Under the pieces are notes generated by a model, which was given only the letters and a program-made list of their open reading frames with translations, was not told where the DNA came from and did no database searches. Source: an uncultured bacterium (lineage in GTDB: Bacteria > Patescibacteriota > Dojkabacteria > CALFHW01). Taken from it: a DNA stretch of 24,669 nt. Each line of letters starts with the position of its first letter. Positions within the stretch are counted from its first letter, which is position 1. Shown piece by piece: positions 20,332-24,669 of the stretch. The position numbers were made by a program, and so were the translations under genes. The stretch covers positions 1-24,669 of the forward strand of contig CALFHW010000116.1 of the NCBI GenBank assembly GCA_937876695.1, given 5' to 3'.

Positions 20332-23300
20332 ATGGCGCAGACGCACACACAGACAGACAGACTTTTACTCACCAACGAAAAGCTTAGGCACTTAGAGCCT
20401 GACCTAATTTCTTCCCACTTGAGATCGTATGAGATGCTCATCGAAGAGGGTATCAAAGAGATTTTCGACGAAATTTCACCAGTTGAGGATTATACCGGCG
20501 AATCTTGGGAATTGAGATTTGGCGATGTCAGTTGGGGCGACAGCGAGTTAGGCTTCGAGAGAGTCCACAAGCTCGGACTTTCATATGACAGACCTCTATA
20601 TGTAGACGTCAAACTCACAAATAAAAAGACCGGTGAGATCAAGAAACAGAAGATCTTTATCGTAGACGTGCCAGTAATGAGCGATCGAGCCACCTTTATG
20701 GTCAGCGGTAACGAAAGAGTTGTGGTGATGCAAATTGTGCGCTCAGAAGGTATTTTGTTTACCGAGAGTAAAGTCAGAGATTCACGTGGAGTTGTTCTCA
20801 ACTCAGTCAAATTGATGCCTGAAAGAGGGCGTTGGTTCGACTTCGAGATGAACAAACTAGGTGTCATGTCAGTTAAGCTTCTCGATAAGAAGCCTAAAAT
20901 CATGCTCACCACGCTGCTAAGAGCGCTTGGCTACTCCAGCGACAAAGAGATTCGCAAGGCATTGGAAGGCGCAGAAATCGAAGGCGGAACCTTCCTAGAA
21001 AATACCATCAAACGCGATCCTTCCTCAAACACCGAGGAGGCTTTGCTAGAAATTTACCGCAAACTTAGACCAGAAGATAGCGTCAGGGGGGGGGGGGGGG
21101 GGGGGTGGAGCCATAACCTATTCTTCAATAAGCGCAGATTCTACCTCGGTAGAATTGGTAGGTACCAATTGAACAAGAAACTAGGGCTCAGTATCCCTGT
21201 TACTCCTGAAAATTACCTCTTGCAAAAGCAGGATATCGTAGAGATTGTCAGGTCACTCATCAAAATCAATAACGGCAGCACCAAGATCGACGATATGGAC
21301 TCATTGTCCAACAGAAGAGTTAGGGGAGTCGGCGAGCTAATCGGCGAGCGTATCCGTATGGGTGTTTTGCGTATGGAGAAGAATATCAAGGATCGCATGA
21401 GCACTCACTCAACCGAAGATCCAGTTACACCTGGAATGCTAGTCAACACTAGACCAGTTATTGCTGCCATCAATCAATTCTTTGGTTCCAGTAGCGTTTC
21501 GAGATACATGGACCAGGAAAACATTTTGTCAGAGCTAGAGACCAAGCGCAGAATCACTTCAGGCGGACCTAAGGGTTTGACTAAGGAGAGAGCTACTTTC
21601 TCAGTTCGTGACGTGCACAGTTCTCATTACTCAAGATTATGTATAGTAACTACCCCAGAAGGACCTTCTATCGGTATCGTTTCACATATGGCAGTATATG
21701 CCCGTATCAACGATTACGGTTTCCTAGAGGCTCCTTACATGAGGGTATACTCTACTCTTGATAAGAATCACTACAAACAAGAAAAGTTCTTCGGCAGAAC
21801 TCTTAGAGAGGCAGCAGCCGACGACAAGGGCAAAGAGATCGCTAAGGCAGGTACTAAGCTAGATAAGGCGCTAGCTGCCAAGCTTGAGAAAGCTGGCGTA
21901 GCAGCTGTTGAGATCAAACCATTCCTCAGTGATGAGGTCGAATATCTGGCAGCTGATGACGAACTACACTTCAGCATCGGTCCAGCTCATGTCGATCTAT
22001 CCGAGAATGACGAAATTTTGGACGAGAGAATCTTTGTGCGCAGAGGTGGTAGCTTCGTAAATGTCACACCAGACGCTCTAGACTTCATCGACATCAACCC
22101 AGGTCAAATTGGAGGAGTTGGTTTCTCATTGATTCCATTCTCTTCAAATGACGACCCAGTGCGTACATTGATGGGTTCAAATATGCAGCGTCAGTCGGTT
22201 CCATTGGTCAGCCCACAATCTCCTATCGTAGGTACAGGTTATGAGAAAATCGTAGCTAAAGCCTCTGGAAGAGTAGTGCTAGCTGAGGAAGACGGAGAAG
22301 TAATATTTGTAGACGGAGCCAAGGTCACTGTTAAATACAAGAAAAAGGGTCTAGTTACTTATGAGCTAGAGAAATTCACTCGTACCAACCAAAATACCTC
22401 ATTCACACAGATCTGTAACCGTTTCCCAGGTGAGAAATTCAAGACTGGTGAGGTGCTTGTAGATGGTCCTGCAATGCAGAACGGCGAATTAGCCCTAGGA
22501 AGAAACTTGCTTACTGCATACATGCATTACGAAGGCTACAACTACGAGGACGGAATTATTATCTCTGAGAGATTAGTAAAGGATGACGTTTTGACCTCAG
22601 TGCATATCCATGAATACATCCAAGATATCCGCGAGACTAAGCTAGGTGACGAGCAGATCACTAGGGACATCCCTAATGTGGGCGAGTATGCACTTAGAAA
22701 CCTCGACGAGACTGGTGTAGTTAGAGTTGGAGCATACGTACACTCACAAGATATTCTAGTAGGTATCATCGCTCCTAAGGGAGAGACTGAGCTTACTGCT
22801 GAAGAAAAGCTACTGCGAGCTATCTTCGGAGAATACGCTAGAGACGTGCGCGATAACTCTTTGAGATTGCCCCATGGAGATAATGGTATCATCACCGGCG
22901 TCCAGGTTCTGGACAAGGATTCAGGCGACAAGCTTAACCCAGGTGTGCTTAAGCAGGTTAAGGTTTGGGTAGCAAGAACTAGCAAAATCTCAGTTGGAGA
23001 CAAGCTAACCGGTCTACACGGCGACAAGGGTGTTATTACCTCGATTTTGCCAGAAGAGGAAATGCCTTACCTAGAGGACGGTACTCAGGTAGACATCATC
23101 CTAGGACCATCATCTATGGTAAAACGTATGAACTTAGGTCAGCTTCAAGAAACCAGGATCGCCTCTAAGGCGAGAGCTTTGGGTATCAAAGTAGAAGTAC
23201 CTCCATTTGCTAGATTTGCAGAAGAAATTCTAGATGCTGAGCTTAAGAAAGCAGGCAAGACTGTCAGCGAAAAGGTAACTGTCTACAGCGGAAAAACAGG

Positions 23301-23832
23301 TGAAGCTTATCCAGAGCCAATTCTAGTCGGACCAAGGCATATCATCAAGCTAAACCATTTGTCTGCTGACAAGATCCACGCTAGATCCACAGGTTCATAC
23401 ACTATGGTCACTCAGCAGCCTCTTGGCGGTAAAGCCCAAATGGGAGGCCAGAGATTCGGAGAGATGGAAGTTTGGGCACTACAAGCACACGCTGTACCAA
23501 ACGTACTACACGAAATGTTGACTATAAAGTCTGACGACGTGGTAGGAAGAGCAGCAGCCTATAAATCTATGATCCAAGGCCAGCCAATCGCTCCTCCATA
23601 TATTCCAGAGTCATTCAAGGTATTGGTATCAGAGCTAAGAGCACTATGTTTGAACTTGGATCCGATTGATCCAGTTGAAGATGCCACTGATCTTACCGAG
23701 ATCATCGAAGCCAACTTAGATGAGAATGAACTACAAGAGATAAATAGCGCTCTGGCAAGTAACCCAGTGGTAGCAACTGATTCGGAGGCTAGCGTGATCG
23801 AGTCCGATCAGAGTTTTGAAATCAAAGAATAA
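20332..23832 (+). CDS. rpoB: RNA polymerase beta subunit
   Basis: This 1166-residue protein is the beta subunit of bacterial RNA polymerase. It is full length, from the N-terminal protrusion to the C-terminal clamp anchor. Landmarks include the rifampicin region FGSSSVSRYMDQENILSE, VRDVHSSHYSRLCIVTTPEGPSIG, GQIGGVGFSLIPFSSNDD, the EGYNYEDGIIISERL active-site segment, GDKLTGLHGDKGVIT, and the C-terminal QPLGGKAQMGGQRFGEMEVWALQA. Residues 252-259 read RGGGGGGW because of a G20 run, at a place where the family has a conserved helical segment before NLFF. At the three best-known rifampicin contacts it differs from E. coli (R, T and T for Q513, H526 and S531). It is followed by rpoC after 29 bases and preceded by a leader with a terminator. 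Confidence 0.98.
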   Translation: MAQTHTQTDRLLLTNEKLRHLEPDLISSHLRSYEMLIEEGIKEIFDEISPVEDYTGESWELRFGDVSWGDSELGFERVHKLGLSYDRPLYVDVKLTNKKTGEIKKQKIFIVDVPVMSDRATFMVSGNERVVVMQIVRSEGILFTESKVRDSRGVVLNSVKLMPERGRWFDFEMNKLGVMSVKLLDKKPKIMLTTLLRALGYSSDKEIRKALEGAEIEGGTFLENTIKRDPSSNTEEALLEIYRKLRPEDSVRGGGGGGWSHNLFFNKRRFYLGRIGRYQLNKKLGLSIPVTPENYLLQKQDIVEIVRSLIKINNGSTKIDDMDSLSNRRVRGVGELIGERIRMGVLRMEKNIKDRMSTHSTEDPVTPGMLVNTRPVIAAINQFFGSSSVSRYMDQENILSELETKRRITSGGPKGLTKERATFSVRDVHSSHYSRLCIVTTPEGPSIGIVSHMAVYARINDYGFLEAPYMRVYSTLDKNHYKQEKFFGRTLREAAADDKGKEIAKAGTKLDKALAAKLEKAGVAAVEIKPFLSDEVEYLAADDELHFSIGPAHVDLSENDEILDERIFVRRGGSFVNVTPDALDFIDINPGQIGGVGFSLIPFSSNDDPVRTLMGSNMQRQSVPLVSPQSPIVGTGYEKIVAKASGRVVLAEEDGEVIFVDGAKVTVKYKKKGLVTYELEKFTRTNQNTSFTQICNRFPGEKFKTGEVLVDGPAMQNGELALGRNLLTAYMHYEGYNYEDGIIISERLVKDDVLTSVHIHEYIQDIRETKLGDEQITRDIPNVGEYALRNLDETGVVRVGAYVHSQDILVGIIAPKGETELTAEEKLLRAIFGEYARDVRDNSLRLPHGDNGIITGVQVLDKDSGDKLNPGVLKQVKVWVARTSKISVGDKLTGLHGDKGVITSILPEEEMPYLEDGTQVDIILGPSSMVKRMNLGQLQETRIASKARALGIKVEVPPFARFAEEILDAELKKAGKTVSEKVTVYSGKTGEAYPEPILVGPRHIIKLNHLSADKIHARSTGSYTMVTQQPLGGKAQMGGQRFGEMEVWALQAHAVPNVLHEMLTIKSDDVVGRAAAYKSMIQGQPIAPPYIPESFKVLVSELRALCLNLDPIDPVEDATDLTEIIEANLDENELQEINSALASNPVVATDSEASVIESDQSFEIKE
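21086..21105 (+). repeat. G20 homopolymer inside rpoB
   Basis: Twenty consecutive G bases encode part of R252 and G253-G258. The stretch between RPEDS and NLFF keeps exactly the 11-residue spacing found in E. coli RpoB (RPGEP to NLFF), so the run seems to replace real sequence rather than to be inserted. A sequencing or gap-filling artefact is the likely cause. Confidence 0.9.
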
Positions 23833-23861
23833 TTTAATTTAAACCTGAAGCAGCCAAGCCA

Positions 23862-24669
23862 ATGTTAAACAACTTCAAAGCACTAAAATTGACTCTCGCC
23901 TCACCCCAGCAAATCCTCAACTGGTCACATGGTGAAGTTCGTAAGGCAGAAACGATTAATTACAGAACCCATAAAGCCGAGGTCGATGGTCTAATGGACG
24001 AGAAAATTTTTGGTCCAACCAAGAACTACGAATGTTACTGCGGAAAATACAAGAAAATCAGATATAAGGGGATTATTTGCGACAAGTGCGGAGTTGAAGT
24101 TACCCATAAAAGAGTGCGTAGAGAGAGAATCGGACATATCAAATTGGCTTCTCCAGTTACTCATGTATGGTATGCTTACGGTGTTCCAAATAAATTGGCG
24201 TTGATTCTGAACATCCCTCAAAAGAAGCTGGAAACTGTAATCTACTTCTCTAGGTATCTTGTCACTGAGTTCAATGCAGAAGGCAAGGCACAGGCTCAGG
24301 AACTTCTTACTCAGAACAGAACCCAGGCTCTAAGCGAGTTGAAGGCTGAATCAGAGGCGAAGATGAAGGAGTTAGAGGCAGGTTTTGAGGCTCAGCTAAA
24401 GGACTTGAAAAAGACTGCCAAGGACGAGTCAAAGCTCGACCTACAGCTAAACCGTCTCGAGAATAACAAGAAGAAAGAGACAGCTAAGCTTAAGTCAGTA
24501 TTTGATAAAAGACAGGAAACTATCGAGAAGAAGTTTGACGAACAGGCCAAGCTAATCGATCAGATCAGCGAGGGTATGACTCTTTCAGAGGAAGAGCACG
24601 ACGAGATCGCTATGCTAGGAATAGAGTTCTTCGAGGCAATGATGGGTGCAGAGGCAGTCTCTAGGCTTC
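23862..24669 (+). CDS. rpoC: RNA polymerase beta' subunit, 5' part
   Basis: The first 269 codons of rpoC are in the window; the gene runs off the end. The start is [18 protein letters not shown], the normal beta' opening, followed by [18 protein letters not shown] (35-52) and the zinc ribbon [20 protein letters not shown] with C58, C60, C73 and C76, then [20 protein letters not shown] (85-104). From about residue 140 to 240 there is a long, highly charged coiled coil (rich in Glu, Lys, Gln and Ala) that separates [11 protein letters not shown] from [12 protein letters not shown] and MGAEAVSRL; in E. coli only about 20-30 residues join these. No Shine-Dalgarno is visible at the ATG, 29 bases after rpoB. 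Confidence 0.97.
   Translation, partial: MLNNFKALKLTLASPQQILNWSHGEVRKAETINYRTHKAEVDGLMDEKIFGPTKNYECYCGKYKKIRYKGIICDKCGVEVTHKRVRRERIGHIKLASPVTHVWYAYGVPNKLALILNIPQKKLETVIYFSRYLVTEFNAEGKAQAQELLTQNRTQALSELKAESEAKMKELEAGFEAQLKDLKKTAKDESKLDLQLNRLENNKKKETAKLKSVFDKRQETIEKKFDEQAKLIDQISEGMTLSEEEHDEIAMLGIEFFEAMMGAEAVSRL

Noticed and set aside
20339..20362. Short CA/CAGA repeat at the 5' end of rpoB
   Set aside because: It codes for a plausible start (AQTHTQTD) in a variable part of the protein; no sign of further function.
21086..21105. G20 tract as a phase-variation switch
   Set aside because: A switch in an essential RNA polymerase gene would be lethal in most states, and length conservation of the segment points to replaced bases.
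22542..23027. Minus-strand open frame of 161 codons inside rpoB
   Set aside because: It is antisense to a highly conserved part of rpoB and Ser/Thr/Leu-rich, as expected of a shadow frame.
1..24669. CRISPR arrays, insertion sequences, prophage or integron parts
   Set aside because: No regularly spaced repeats, transposase, integrase or terminal inverted repeats were seen on either strand.

Overview
The window looks like a chromosomal segment of a Candidate Phyla Radiation (Patescibacteria) bacterium. Reasons: many short lineage-specific membrane or coiled-coil proteins of unknown function, a PilN/PilO-like pair, a RodZ-like HTH-membrane protein, a DUF1704/MATCAP metallopeptidase, tRNA genes without an encoded CCA, and rpoB-rpoC with lineage-specific sequence. 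TGA is used as a stop in many genes (for example the M24 peptidase, the DUF318 permease and LexA), so the genetic code is the standard bacterial one and not the Gracilibacteria code 25. I cannot fix the exact candidate phylum.

Layout. 16-1120 (minus): an AAC(3)-I-like GNAT and a two-TM protein. 1151-3214: tRNA-Ser(CGA), an unknown basic-tailed protein, tRNA-Arg(GCG), a two-TM protein and tRNA-Ser(GCT). 3260-6840: an ATP-grasp ligase (plus) facing a minus-strand run of a FemAB/GNAT-like acyltransferase, a DUF1704 (HExxTH/EEGLA) metallopeptidase and an unknown 162-aa protein, together a candidate peptide or amino-acid ligation and processing cluster. 6941-9618: an SDR oxidoreductase, an acidic 116-aa protein translationally coupled to a hydrophobic/basic 39-aa micro-ORF, a winged-helix-like protein, and two small proteins of unknown function. 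9635-12573: an M24 aminopeptidase overlapping a patatin-like lipase, converging on a membrane-anchored protein. 12616-15772: a DUF318 permease, its TIGR03943/DUF1980 partner and a Big_5/beta-propeller-like exported protein. 15818-18365: lexA, an ArsR-like regulator, PilN-like, PilO-like and a 59-aa one-TM protein. 18447-20123: a RodZ-like protein and a polytopic membrane protein. 20150-24669: rpoB and the first 269 codons of rpoC, behind a leader that carries a short ORF and an intrinsic terminator.

Two themes recur. First, at six starts a TATAAT or TATTAT box lies exactly 6 nt before the ATG, which predicts leaderless mRNAs, while some downstream or internal genes (for example the PilO-like gene and the 39-aa and 116-aa pair) carry clear Shine-Dalgarno sequences. 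Second, rpoBC seems to be preceded by an attenuator: a 27-codon ORF whose stop codon lies in the terminator loop. One caution on sequence quality: rpoB contains a run of 20 G that replaces a normally conserved segment without changing its length, most likely a sequencing or gap-filling artefact.
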